Notes under the pieces: model-generated
Told to the model about the DNA's origin: nothing
Seen by the model: only the letters and a program-made list of their open reading frames with translations
The model's database searches: none
Position numbers and translations under genes: made by a program
Shown here: positions 13,709 to 21,174 of the stretch, piece by piece
Layout: every line of letters starts with the position of its first letter
Position numbering within the stretch: position 1 is the stretch's first letter
DNA from: a virus
Direction: 5' to 3' (one strand)
IMG/VR virus record: IMGVR_UViG_3300007074_000097
Location: 1 to 25,827 of that record
DNA length: 25,827 nucleotides

Positions 13709-14885
13709 CGCCAACACCTCCAAATAAACTACCACCAATAGCCGCACCCGCTGGCCCACCTAAGAAGCCACCACCAATTGAGCCAGCTAGCCCTAAAGCA
13801 GACCCTAAAGCGTTACTTTGGCTAGCCTGATTTGAATTATACGCGCCTAATTGAGCCTGATAGTTACTATTCACTGCACCAGCATAATCAGGACTTTGCG
13901 CACCTGCATAATTATATTGTGAGAATTGAGGGTTTGTTAACTGTTGCTGTCCTGACATAGCTAGGTATTCATTTAATGGCTGTTGTCTAGTTTTATCCAG
14001 CTCACTAATGCCTTGCTGTCTTAAAGCCATAGATTGTTGTAAAGCTCTATCAGACTCAGCACCACCAGCTAATACAGCTTGCATACGCGCATCGTTTTTA
14101 GTCTCGCCAAAGCGTTCCATTTCACGGTTATAAGCTTCACTGTTTTGGCCAATACCCTGATTGATTAAGCGCGTTCTCATAGCTTCCTCATCACGGTCAA
14201 ATTGAGGGTTTAAACGGCTGTAAATAGCATCTTCAGTGGCTTTACGTGCAGCGTCTAAATCATCCTGCCCATAAACAGATTGAATATTATCATAGTTATA
14301 AGGGGTAGAATAAGCACTTTGCACTTGATTTAACGCATCCTCAGATAGCCCACCGATTTGCTCTTGCTGGCGCATCTGGCTGTCAAAGATACCCTGCATT
14401 TCAGGGGATAACTCAGTGGTAGATGTCCATTGTGGTGTTACACCCGCATTAGTTTGGAAGCTTTGTAAGTCTGGTGGGGCAATAGGTGATCCACTTACAT
14501 TACCTTGTGAATCCTGCCTACGGACAGTATTAGAAGGTCGTATACCGTAACCACCAATTACATAGTCATTCGATGGCTGTTGATATGCAGAGACACTAGA
14601 GGTATAGGCATCCATTGCCTTGTTATAAGCGTCATAATCATACTCTGGTGTTCCTTGGGTTAATTCAAAGGTCTGTGAGCCATAAGGAGTGAATTGGTTG
14701 ACGTTATTTAATGAGCTGTTCCATAGGGCGGTTTCTTTGTCATACTGAGATTGTGCCGCCGCTGTTTCATTAGGGTCTGGTGCTTCAGGTGCACTAGTAC
14801 CACCACCTTTAAAAAGGCGTTCATCATGTAGGTACTGCGCAGCAGGGTTAGCATCAGTTAGCGATTTAAGAAATTTTATAACCAT
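13701..14885 (-). CDS. Virion structural/DNA-ejection candidate (394 aa)
   Basis: A 394-residue protein, Gln/Asn/Ser/Tyr-rich. It contains GGGTSAPEAPDPNETAAAQ near the start, then DKETALWNSSLNNVNQFTPYG and a central helical region with repeated QQ-rich segments. A Gly/Ala-rich hydrophobic end (GSALGLAGSIGGGFLGGPAGAAIGG) could insert in a membrane. The 'APxxPDPxxTAxAQ' start is common in podovirus proteins encoded between the tail and ejection genes. I chose ATG 14885, which has AAAGGA upstream, over the TTG two codons earlier. It overlaps the GNAT gene by 10 bases and the next gene by 8. Confidence 0.72.
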   Translation of the reverse strand: MVIKFLKSLTDANPAAQYLHDERLFKGGGTSAPEAPDPNETAAAQSQYDKETALWNSSLNNVNQFTPYGSQTFELTQGTPEYDYDAYNKAMDAYTSSVSAYQQPSNDYVIGGYGIRPSNTVRRQDSQGNVSGSPIAPPDLQSFQTNAGVTPQWTSTTELSPEMQGIFDSQMRQQEQIGGLSEDALNQVQSAYSTPYNYDNIQSVYGQDDLDAARKATEDAIYSRLNPQFDRDEEAMRTRLINQGIGQNSEAYNREMERFGETKNDARMQAVLAGGAESDRALQQSMALRQQGISELDKTRQQPLNEYLAMSGQQQLTNPQFSQYNYAGAQSPDYAGAVNSNYQAQLGAYNSNQASQSNALGSALGLAGSIGGGFLGGPAGAAIGGSLFGGVGGG

Positions 14886-15298
14886 TTGCAATCATCCTTT
14901 AGCATGCCGAATGACAGAGAGTCATTACCAGTAGGAAAAGCTTGTTTATGCTTACCTTCTTCTTTAAACCCTAATCTTTTATTGAACATTACAGCGCCTT
15001 CATTGTCAGAGTCACATTGCGTCTCAACTCTTCTCAAACCTAGTTGAGTGAAGGGGTATCCGAATAACGCCCTTAGATTATGCCTTGTAGCCCATCTTTT
15101 GTCAATACTAGCTACTGTCATTTCTAAAGTGAAAGGAATTGATTTGTGTTTTCTTTGATTATTGTAAATAACACCAGCGATAATCTGGCCATCTGCAACT
15201 ATGCCAATAGCTTCGCAGGGGTCAAAATAATCATGTGCTTCACCAAATTTATCCGCTGCCCATGCCGCTATTTCTTCACTTGCGCCATACAGGATCAA
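14876..15298 (-). CDS. GNAT-family N-acetyltransferase
   Basis: A 140-residue protein with the size and order of a GNAT domain: N-terminal helix, beta-strand AIGIVADGQIIAGVIYNN, strand SIPFTLEMTVASIDKRW, helix NLRALFGYPFTQLGLRRV, then ETQCDSDNEGAVMFNKRLGFKEEGKHK. The last part is the typical N..A..FY..LGF motif B. The acetyl-CoA pyrophosphate loop (Q/RxxGxG/A) is degenerate (RWATRHN). Its substrate is unknown. It lies inside the tail-gene run, overlapping the nozzle gene as ATGA, so it is likely made late and may modify a virion protein or a host target. Acetyltransferases in this position occur in other podoviruses as I recall. Confidence 0.8.
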   Translation of the reverse strand: MILYGASEEIAAWAADKFGEAHDYFDPCEAIGIVADGQIIAGVIYNNQRKHKSIPFTLEMTVASIDKRWATRHNLRALFGYPFTQLGLRRVETQCDSDNEGAVMFNKRLGFKEEGKHKQAFPTGNDSLSFGMLKDDCKWL

Positions 15299-16848
15299 AG
15301 GATACCGCCTACCTCATAGACAAAATCTGTTGATTGCCAGTTACATCCGATACCATTGGCAGATACTTTCATACGGATACCCGCTGAATAGCCTAGCCCA
15401 TTGATACTGCGCCAATTACGTACGATAGCATCTCCACCACCCCAGCTTGAAGTGTCCCATGGGGCTACGTTCCATAATGAATCATCTGAGCTTATATATT
15501 GCGGGGTACTCGTAGCGGCTTCATTCTTAAAGTCTGTGTTCATCTTAATAGCTGGGGTTATTTCCCCCTCTGTGGAGAATATAGGACGTGCCATTAAAAA
15601 CCGTTTCTGCCTACCTTTAGTGCCAAAGTATGAAAAGGCTTGCTGGCAGTCTGCTACAATATCACTGCCGTTATCATTTTGACCAGTATCAGCCCTATAA
15701 ACAGTGCCGTTACCACCAAAATATAGATTATCTTCCAGTATTTCATAACAAAATGAATTCCACCCTGTAAATTTAGTCCATGCCCCTGTGATTAAATTCA
15801 TTACATACTGGTGTGAGATACTATCTTCCATACTAGGCACGTTTATTATCATTTTATTACCAATAGGATGGATGATAGGTTGCCAGCCATATGCTGATTT
15901 ATAGGATCTAGCGTCCTCTAAGAATAGCTGTGAGATTTTATCTGTAACGGCGCTATTAGATTGCCCTCTATCCGTAAGCAGAGACTTAGATAATGGTAAA
16001 GCTCCATCTTCAGTTAAGACAAGCACGTCAGCGCCACCTTTAATGGCACATTTCTTGCCTATAGGCTTGCCTATTCTAAACGTACCTACCAACGCCCATG
16101 TGTTAGCACTGGAGGGGTCAGTGCCTTTGTATAGGGCAACCTCACCCTCGCTTGTGATAAACGCCGCATAATCATCTATTCCTGCCGCATTATCAATAGT
16201 CCAGTTAGCCATTGTAACCAGTGTGCCCCCAAGCTTAAATAACCCTGACAGGTCTATCTTACTCGCCGCGCCACCAATAGATGAGACAGGCAGATACCAA
16301 GCATTTAACGTGTCTTTTTCAATCAACCAGATACGCTGTTTAAAGATATTAATGTTATCAATGTCCGCTGTATTCACGCCTGTGATTGCTGGGCTTGATC
16401 CTGCGTTAATTGCACTCCACGCTGTACCATCGTAATACTGTAAATCATCTTGGCCGTTCACCATCATTAGGAAGAAACCGCCCGCTGTACCAAAATTAAC
16501 ATATTGAAATTTAGAGTTTGCAAGCCCTGTGACTACCCCTGCGCCTACTGCGCCCGATGCGGTAATATCAAATATACTGCCCCCAGCTACGCCAAATAGC
16601 TCCTGTGATACACCATCGTTATAGTAGACCACTGTATGAACATTAGCGCCTAATCCTGTGGCATGTTCTGCATAGCCATTACGGACGTTAACACTCGTAG
16701 TTTCAGGAAAATAATTCTCCATAAACACAGCATCAGAGTCTTTCATACTCGCTAAGTTATCACGCGCATTTAAACCACCAATAGGGGCTGGTATTGAAGT
16801 TGTGCTTGCAACCTGTTTTTTAGGTACTTGATTGGTCTTAATTGCCAT
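15295..16848 (-). CDS. Tail nozzle/stabilisation-type protein (beta-propeller)
   Basis: A 517-residue beta-rich protein. The N-terminal segment SIPAPIGGLNARDNLASMKDSDAVFMENYFPETTSVNVRNGYAEHA is the hallmark of podovirus tail proteins of the P22 gp10 (stabilisation) or tubular-B type. Repeated blades follow, with FGVAGGSIFDI, FFLMMVNGQDDLQYYDG, YYLP-like and LYFGGNGTVYRAD segments suggesting a beta-propeller that closes the tail tube. I chose ATG 16848 over the GTG at 16860; neither has a strong ribosome binding site, and the overlap with the adaptor gene suggests coupled translation. Confidence 0.8.
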   Translation of the reverse strand: MAIKTNQVPKKQVASTTSIPAPIGGLNARDNLASMKDSDAVFMENYFPETTSVNVRNGYAEHATGLGANVHTVVYYNDGVSQELFGVAGGSIFDITASGAVGAGVVTGLANSKFQYVNFGTAGGFFLMMVNGQDDLQYYDGTAWSAINAGSSPAITGVNTADIDNINIFKQRIWLIEKDTLNAWYLPVSSIGGAASKIDLSGLFKLGGTLVTMANWTIDNAAGIDDYAAFITSEGEVALYKGTDPSSANTWALVGTFRIGKPIGKKCAIKGGADVLVLTEDGALPLSKSLLTDRGQSNSAVTDKISQLFLEDARSYKSAYGWQPIIHPIGNKMIINVPSMEDSISHQYVMNLITGAWTKFTGWNSFCYEILEDNLYFGGNGTVYRADTGQNDNGSDIVADCQQAFSYFGTKGRQKRFLMARPIFSTEGEITPAIKMNTDFKNEAATSTPQYISSDDSLWNVAPWDTSSWGGGDAIVRNWRSINGLGYSAGIRMKVSANGIGCNWQSTDFVYEVGGIL

Positions 16849-17761
16849 AACCTGTATCACTAACGTTATCTGAGTTAATCAACCTTGTATTTGTTGAGCG
16901 TGAATTTAAAGATAATACTCTTGAGCCACCATCACGAGACATAACACGCTGGCAATCATCCTGATAATCTTTATATTCTTGCATATAATCCATGCCTTTA
17001 GAGCGTAAGAAACGCCATTTTAACCCTAGGATAAAACAGTCATCATCCAGCCTGTAAGTATCAGTATCAGCGTTCCACTGGTCTGAATAAATACCACCTT
17101 CACTAGCTGACCAGTTCTTGGTATAAAAATCATAAGCGATAGTCTGACCACTCTCTGTAGGCATAGGCTCTAAGCATAGGCGGTTATTCTTAATGTAGAA
17201 TTTACGCCTTACGCCACTTGTGCCTATACCATATCTTAACACCTGCTTTTCTTGTGCTGTAATCCCACCGACTAATTCCCATTTAAAGGCATTATCGAAG
17301 AATGTACGGCTAATAAAATATGAAAATCCACCTGGCATAGGATAGGCAAATTGACCAAATATCATTGTGGTGGTTGACCCTGTGGCGGTAGCGGGGCGGT
17401 CTAACGTAACCTGTGTGGCATTATCAACACTCATAACCCTAGCCTGATAAGGCAGGCCGTTTCCTGACACCATGAAAGTACCCGCACTAATAGCGGAGGT
17501 GTCAGGAATATTGGTTATAATGTTAGAGCCTTCAGTTGTATCCCCTGTGGTGGTGGTTACGAAAGTCTGGAAGTTATGCTCTTCGTGTAAATCCTGCCAC
17601 CCACCTTTATTAGAGGACATTTCAGCAAACTGCTTACCTTCTCTATTAGCTAGAGAAATCATTAATCTTGCATCATCATCCACTGAGCCAAATACTTGCG
17701 AGGGCTGTGGTAAGCTTAATTCATTAGAGGCAAATTGAATTAACTCAAGGAAGCTTGACAT
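16838..17761 (-). CDS. Head-tail adaptor/connector protein
   Basis: A 307-residue protein. The start, FLELIQFASNELSLPQPSQVF followed by DDDARLMISLANREGKQFAEM and GGWQDLHEEHNF, is the pattern of podovirus adaptor proteins (P22 gp4 or tubular-A type) that form the ring under the portal. The middle carries an Ig-like, Thr-rich insertion (FVTTTTGDTTEGSNIITNIPD...RPATATGST). The C-terminal half, with GIGTSGVRRKFYIKNNRLCLEPMPTESGQTIAYDFYTKNW and DDCFILGLKWRFLRSKG, is conserved in that group. It lies directly upstream of the nozzle gene, as expected for building the tail in order. Confidence 0.78.
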   Translation of the reverse strand: MSSFLELIQFASNELSLPQPSQVFGSVDDDARLMISLANREGKQFAEMSSNKGGWQDLHEEHNFQTFVTTTTGDTTEGSNIITNIPDTSAISAGTFMVSGNGLPYQARVMSVDNATQVTLDRPATATGSTTTMIFGQFAYPMPGGFSYFISRTFFDNAFKWELVGGITAQEKQVLRYGIGTSGVRRKFYIKNNRLCLEPMPTESGQTIAYDFYTKNWSASEGGIYSDQWNADTDTYRLDDDCFILGLKWRFLRSKGMDYMQEYKDYQDDCQRVMSRDGGSRVLSLNSRSTNTRLINSDNVSDTGYGN

Positions 17762-17764
17762 AGA

Positions 17765-18343
17765 TTAGTCTTTCTGTTTAGTGGCCTTTATCTTGCCGAT
17801 TTCTTCAACTTGTTTCTGTAAAGTATCAATTCTGTTTTCAAGCTCTGATTTCTCCTTAGCCCATATAGTGGCGGCCTTACTGTCTTTTGCGCCCTCAATA
17901 TATGCTATAGCCTTCTTACGTATTTCCATGCCTTTGGGGACGTTACCAATCATATTATCACCAACCTCAGCTAGTTTTTCAACAGTATGGATATTCATGC
18001 CTTTAAGCTCCATTACCTGTGATTTAAGAAGGGGTGGCCATTCGTGTAGTGGAGTGCCGTCACCTACCTCTTGATTACCTTGACGCTCATAGGCTTCCCA
18101 TTGCTTAGCAAATCTATGTTTATCTTGGTCTTTTACCATTCTAATAATTTGTGTGGTTTTATCCCCTAATGGGATAATCTTTACTTTTACAATATCAAAG
18201 AAAATTGGTCTGCCTTGCTTATCGCTGGCTTCCATGTCTTGCTTTGTGTCTGCGAAAAATTCTACGAATAACCCTCTATCATCACCATGGGATACATCTA
18301 CGTGGTTGCCTCGTTGTGTGATTGTTGGTGTGTTTAAAGCCAT
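17765..18343 (-). CDS. Virion-module protein of unknown function (192 aa)
   Basis: A 192-residue protein. The N-terminal 75 residues are beta-rich (VEFFADTKQDM, FFDIVKVKIIPLGDKTTQIIRMV). Then comes a conserved-looking block GTPLHEWPPLLKSQVMELKGMNIHTVEKLAEVGD (96-129), whose MELKGMNIHTVEKLAEV helices resemble a helix-hairpin-helix. The C-terminus (162-186) is a coiled coil (KSELENRIDTLQKQVEEIG). Similar proteins follow the capsid gene in other podoviruses in my recollection, without assigned function. The ATG follows AGAAGG. It is the first gene after the terminator at 18361-18394, so its transcription must come from read-through or an unseen promoter. Confidence 0.7.
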   Translation of the reverse strand: MALNTPTITQRGNHVDVSHGDDRGLFVEFFADTKQDMEASDKQGRPIFFDIVKVKIIPLGDKTTQIIRMVKDQDKHRFAKQWEAYERQGNQEVGDGTPLHEWPPLLKSQVMELKGMNIHTVEKLAEVGDNMIGNVPKGMEIRKKAIAYIEGAKDSKAATIWAKEKSELENRIDTLQKQVEEIGKIKATKQKD

Positions 18344-18360
18344 GTTATTACCTTCTGTTG

Positions 18361-18394
18361 TTAAAAATAAGGGGGAAATTTCTAACCCCCTTAT
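18361..18394 (-). terminator. Intrinsic terminator between capsid and tail genes
   Basis: On the plus strand ATAAGGGGG (18367-18375) and CCCCCTTAT (18386-18394) form a perfect 9-bp stem with a 10-base loop. Read leftward, the stem is followed by TTTTT (stem end TTAT then TTTT), giving a GC-rich hairpin plus U-run. It lies in the only sizeable gap in this part of the late block, after the decoration-candidate gene. Confidence 0.85.
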
Positions 18395-18403
18395 AGTTAT
18401 ATA

Positions 18404-18697
18404 TTAAACGGAAGGTTTTGCAAACCATCCACGGTCGCCAGTTACCATTGCCGTAGCGGGTGAGTCATAAGCACCCCCTGTGGCGGTAACTAAGAAAGTG
18501 GTCGGGCTTACTGTACGTGAAGAACCAGAGGCCGTTATAGCGGCATTTGCTTGCGCGAATACATATAATTGCCCATCGTCACCCCATACTTGCTGTCCTA
18601 AAGCATGAGGGGCATTAACTGCACCACTTGCAATATCTACAGCAGTATAAACTTGGTCTAAATCAACCCCAAGGGTTGGTGTTACTGAATGTACCAT
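18404..18697 (-). CDS. Head decoration protein candidate (97 aa)
   Basis: A 97-residue, beta-rich, low-charge protein (VHSVTPTLGVDLDQVYTAVDI...LGQQVWGDDGQLYVFAQANAAITA...TGDRGWFAKPSV). It sits directly after the major capsid gene and before a terminator. The HALGQQVWGDDGQLYVFAQA segment and the DRGWFA end look like small capsid-associated proteins found beside podovirus capsid genes. I infer a decoration or cementing role from position, size and composition only. The ATG follows GGAGAAATAAATC. Placing the terminator right behind this gene would keep capsid and decoration messages together and abundant. Confidence 0.65.
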   Translation of the reverse strand: MVHSVTPTLGVDLDQVYTAVDIASGAVNAPHALGQQVWGDDGQLYVFAQANAAITASGSSRTVSPTTFLVTATGGAYDSPATAMVTGDRGWFAKPSV

Positions 18698-18709
18698 GAT
18701 TTATTTCTC

Positions 18710-19684
18710 CTATGATTCAGTTAGAACGCCTTGCAAAGAAGCATTTGATAAAGTCATGTTTCCAGCAAAGAGGTTAAGTTTAACGATAGCGTCTTGATTA
18801 ATCGCTTTGCGCTCATCTGATTCATACGTAAAGTTACGTGAAGGATGAGGACGGAAGTGGATATAATCAGTGTTCAAGAAGTACATCGTATTTGTAGGAC
18901 ACGCCCCACCTTTACCACCATCAAGCACAACATCTGCCGCTTTACCTGCACCGAAATATTTCAGTGAAGTGAAACCAGCGCCAGCCATATCTTCTGATTG
19001 AATACGTTGAATGTCCTGCAAGCTACTTAGATACAAATTGTAATAAGCATTATCTGCTACAATCATATCAGTACCATCAGTACCACGAACCAAGCTAGTG
19101 GCCATTGCGTTCATACGGTCTTTAATATTTGAAGATGTTGCGGCTGTACCTGATACGGTGGCCTCATTTCTCCAAAAATCATAAGTCGCACGGTCAATAC
19201 CACCAACAGTACCAGTAGTAGGATCATCAGCTACTAAAAGCTGTAAACCACCAATCTGCTTACCACCTTCGCCTGTACCATCAGAATAAACGCCTTCGCT
19301 GATTTTATTCATCATAGTACGCTCTGCATTTTTAATACGTGAGCCTAGCAAGTTGATAATGGCAGAAGCGCCACTGTTTTGTATTTCTTCAAGTCCTGAG
19401 ATAACAACTGCACAAGATGCCTGTTTCCAGTCAAATTCTGCGGCTGATAATACGTCACTTGGTGAAATATCAATAGTTTCATAACCAGAGTAATAGCCGA
19501 AAGTACCGTTTTCTGCATATTCTAGCTCTTGTACGATAGTACGACCACCATCGGCAGTCTTAATGTTACCACGTTTACGTAGGCGGGAAAGTAGCGCGTT
19601 ATTTTCACTAACGTTATCTGCTAATTGCCCTGTTCTGTTGCGAAGAGTCGTAGTGACTAACTCGCTTAGATTAGGTGAAGCCAT
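18710..19684 (-). CDS. Major capsid protein
   Basis: A 324-residue protein, the usual size for a podovirus major capsid protein. The N-terminus LSELVTTTLRNRTGQLADNVSENNALLSRLRKRGNI is a long helical arm. YSGYETIDISPSDVLSAAEFDWKQASCAVVISGLEEIQNSG is the region I recognise in phage capsid proteins with an HK97-type fold (E-loop and spine helix). The C-terminal half ends FRPHPSRNFTYESDERKAINQDAIVKLNLFAGNMTLSNASLQGVL, the typical capsid closing segment. It follows the scaffold gene, with AAAGGA before its ATG, and precedes the decoration candidate and terminator. The assignment rests on sequence pattern and gene order. Confidence 0.88.
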   Translation of the reverse strand: MASPNLSELVTTTLRNRTGQLADNVSENNALLSRLRKRGNIKTADGGRTIVQELEYAENGTFGYYSGYETIDISPSDVLSAAEFDWKQASCAVVISGLEEIQNSGASAIINLLGSRIKNAERTMMNKISEGVYSDGTGEGGKQIGGLQLLVADDPTTGTVGGIDRATYDFWRNEATVSGTAATSSNIKDRMNAMATSLVRGTDGTDMIVADNAYYNLYLSSLQDIQRIQSEDMAGAGFTSLKYFGAGKAADVVLDGGKGGACPTNTMYFLNTDYIHFRPHPSRNFTYESDERKAINQDAIVKLNLFAGNMTLSNASLQGVLTES

Positions 19685-19713
19685 GAGCTTTATCCTTTTA
19701 GGTTAAGTTTAAA

Positions 19714-20739
19714 TTAAACCCTATTGCCCGCTTCCAACTCTTTAAAAGCCGCTTCAACGGATGCCGTAGGGTCAACATATTTTCCAGTTTGTGCTTTGGG
19801 GCTGGCCGACTTATCGGGGCTTCCTGTGACTGAAGATGCTGCTCTCTTTTTGGCTTCCACTTGAGTTTTACGCTCTTCTTTTGCCTTTGCATTTTGCTTT
19901 GCAATGAGGCTAGAGCGGACTTGTGGGTGTGCCCAGATTGCCTGTTCGTAAGCGTCCTCTAAACTGACTGCTACATCGTTTTGCAATAATGCCGCCATCT
20001 GTAGCTTAACATCATTGTAATAGATATTTGCAGGGTCTGACTCAAACGCTGTAATTTCTGCCTGAATAGTATCACTTTCAGCCTGTTCTGACAACTGGTC
20101 TTTTTGCGCAAGCTGTATCTCTAAGGCTTGTAACTTTTGCATAATATGGTCATTAGGTTGACGTTGGTTAGGTTGCTGGCTAAGCACCTGATTAGGGTCA
20201 ATGCTAAACTGTTGCATAGCAGAGCGTATCATGTTGGCTTTCTGGTCTGGTGTGCCTTGGCGTAGGACATAAGACATTTGTAGATAATCTTTAATAGCGC
20301 CTTCAGGAGTACCACCCTCTGCCTCAATCATGGGCATATAAGGGGTGAATTGCTCCTTAATCGTCTTACCAAACACTCTGTCACCGTCATGGGCGGTAAT
20401 CTTTTGGTGTGCCTCAGCTTCACGTTGCTTGATATAATCACGCGCTTCTTTAGGTATATCTGACCATTTTTCCTTTTGTAACCCAGACCAGCTTTGTGGG
20501 GCATGGTCTATCTCACCCTCAACTTCTGGCTCTTTAACTTCTAGGGCTTCTACTTCTTCAGACTCTTCAACTTCAACAGTAGGTTTTTTCTCAGTGTCAA
20601 GCTCTGGCTCGACTTCTGGTGTTTCATCAACTTCCTCTGGTGCTTCAATCTCAGACTCATCTACAACCTCATCTGTGTTTTTGATTTCATTCAATGCGTC
20701 TTGGATGTCATCTTCAATAGTTCTATTTTTTTCGCTCAT
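19714..20739 (-). CDS. Capsid scaffold protein
   Basis: A 341-residue protein. The first 80 residues are extremely acidic and Pro/Val/Glu-rich (SEIEAPEEVDETPEVEPELD type). The middle has APQSWSGLQKEKWSDIPKEARDYIKQREAE, common in podovirus scaffolds, followed by helices with Gln-rich coiled coil (DHIMQKLQALEIQLAQKDQLSEQ). The C-terminus is basic (AKQNAKAKEERKTQVEAKKRAA...SVEAAFKELEAGNR) and would bind the capsid shell. Acidic head, helical middle and basic tail, directly before the capsid gene, fit an assembly scaffold. The ATG follows AGGAG at a 6-base spacing. A frame at 19698-19904 is a shadow. Confidence 0.84.
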   Translation of the reverse strand: MSEKNRTIEDDIQDALNEIKNTDEVVDESEIEAPEEVDETPEVEPELDTEKKPTVEVEESEEVEALEVKEPEVEGEIDHAPQSWSGLQKEKWSDIPKEARDYIKQREAEAHQKITAHDGDRVFGKTIKEQFTPYMPMIEAEGGTPEGAIKDYLQMSYVLRQGTPDQKANMIRSAMQQFSIDPNQVLSQQPNQRQPNDHIMQKLQALEIQLAQKDQLSEQAESDTIQAEITAFESDPANIYYNDVKLQMAALLQNDVAVSLEDAYEQAIWAHPQVRSSLIAKQNAKAKEERKTQVEAKKRAASSVTGSPDKSASPKAQTGKYVDPTASVEAAFKELEAGNRV

Positions 20740-20748
20740 AGTGGACTC

Positions 20749-21144
20749 CTAAAGCTTGTGGCCTAATTGTTTAGCTGTTGCATAAATATCTCGCTTTATC
20801 TGATCATCATTAAAGCTAAATTCTTTCTTGGGGGCTTGCTTCTCATTGCCCATAATTACACCGCCAGCTTCTTTAACTGCCTTGTAATAAGAAGACTTGC
20901 TATCATAGTGCTTACCATTCATAGGGTTTAAAGTCCTATCCATGTTGTCTGATATAATATTGTGTAATGGTTTAAGTTGCGATTTAAAGCCCTTGTTAGC
21001 CTCTCTAATTAACTCAATGCGTAAATCGTAAGATTGGATAGCTAGGGTGCGCTCATCACGCCCTAAATCGATAATAGGGGTAGTCAATAATGTGGATGCC
21101 ATTTCATCTAGACCAAGATCGATAAGTTTATTATATTGTGTCAT
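20749..21144 (-). CDS. Protein of unknown function between portal and scaffold (131 aa)
   Basis: A 131-residue mixed-charge helical protein (MTQYNKLIDLGLDEMASTLLTTPIIDLGRDERTLAIQSYDLRIELIREAN...NPMNGKHYDSKSSYYKAVKEAGGVIMGNE...KRDIYATAKQLGHKL). The segment NPMNGKHYDSKSSYYKAVKEAG, with later basic end, recalls small podovirus proteins next to the portal gene whose function is unknown. Its ribosome binding site is unusual: GGAGGAGG lies 19 bases before the ATG, with a hairpin in between (see separate entry). An AUU start nearer the Shine-Dalgarno is a less likely alternative. Confidence 0.72.
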   Translation of the reverse strand: MTQYNKLIDLGLDEMASTLLTTPIIDLGRDERTLAIQSYDLRIELIREANKGFKSQLKPLHNIISDNMDRTLNPMNGKHYDSKSSYYKAVKEAGGVIMGNEKQAPKKEFSFNDDQIKRDIYATAKQLGHKL

Positions 21145-21171
21145 TGTAATAGCAGAAATACTGCCTCCTCC
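21142..21171 (-). promoter_or_regulatory. Shine-Dalgarno separated from its ATG by a small hairpin
   Basis: Read on the minus strand: GGAGGAGG (21171-21164), then GCAG-TATTT-CTGC (21164-21152, a 4-bp stem with a 5-base loop), then TAT-TACA and the ATG at 21144. The linear spacing of about 19 bases is too long, but folding the hairpin leaves 7 bases, the normal distance. T4 gene 25 is a known case of such a folded spacer. Confidence 0.55.
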
Positions 21172-21174
21172 TCG

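Noticed and set aside
12609-13759. Longer start at 13759 for the 365-aa ejection-type protein
   Set aside because: The extra N-terminal residues are read in another frame from the previous gene, while GTG 13708 has a GGAGGT ribosome binding site.
18380-18425. TTGCAA...TATAAC promoter-like pair upstream of the terminator
   Set aside because: Transcription would start directly in front of the terminator hairpin, and the -35 box is weak.
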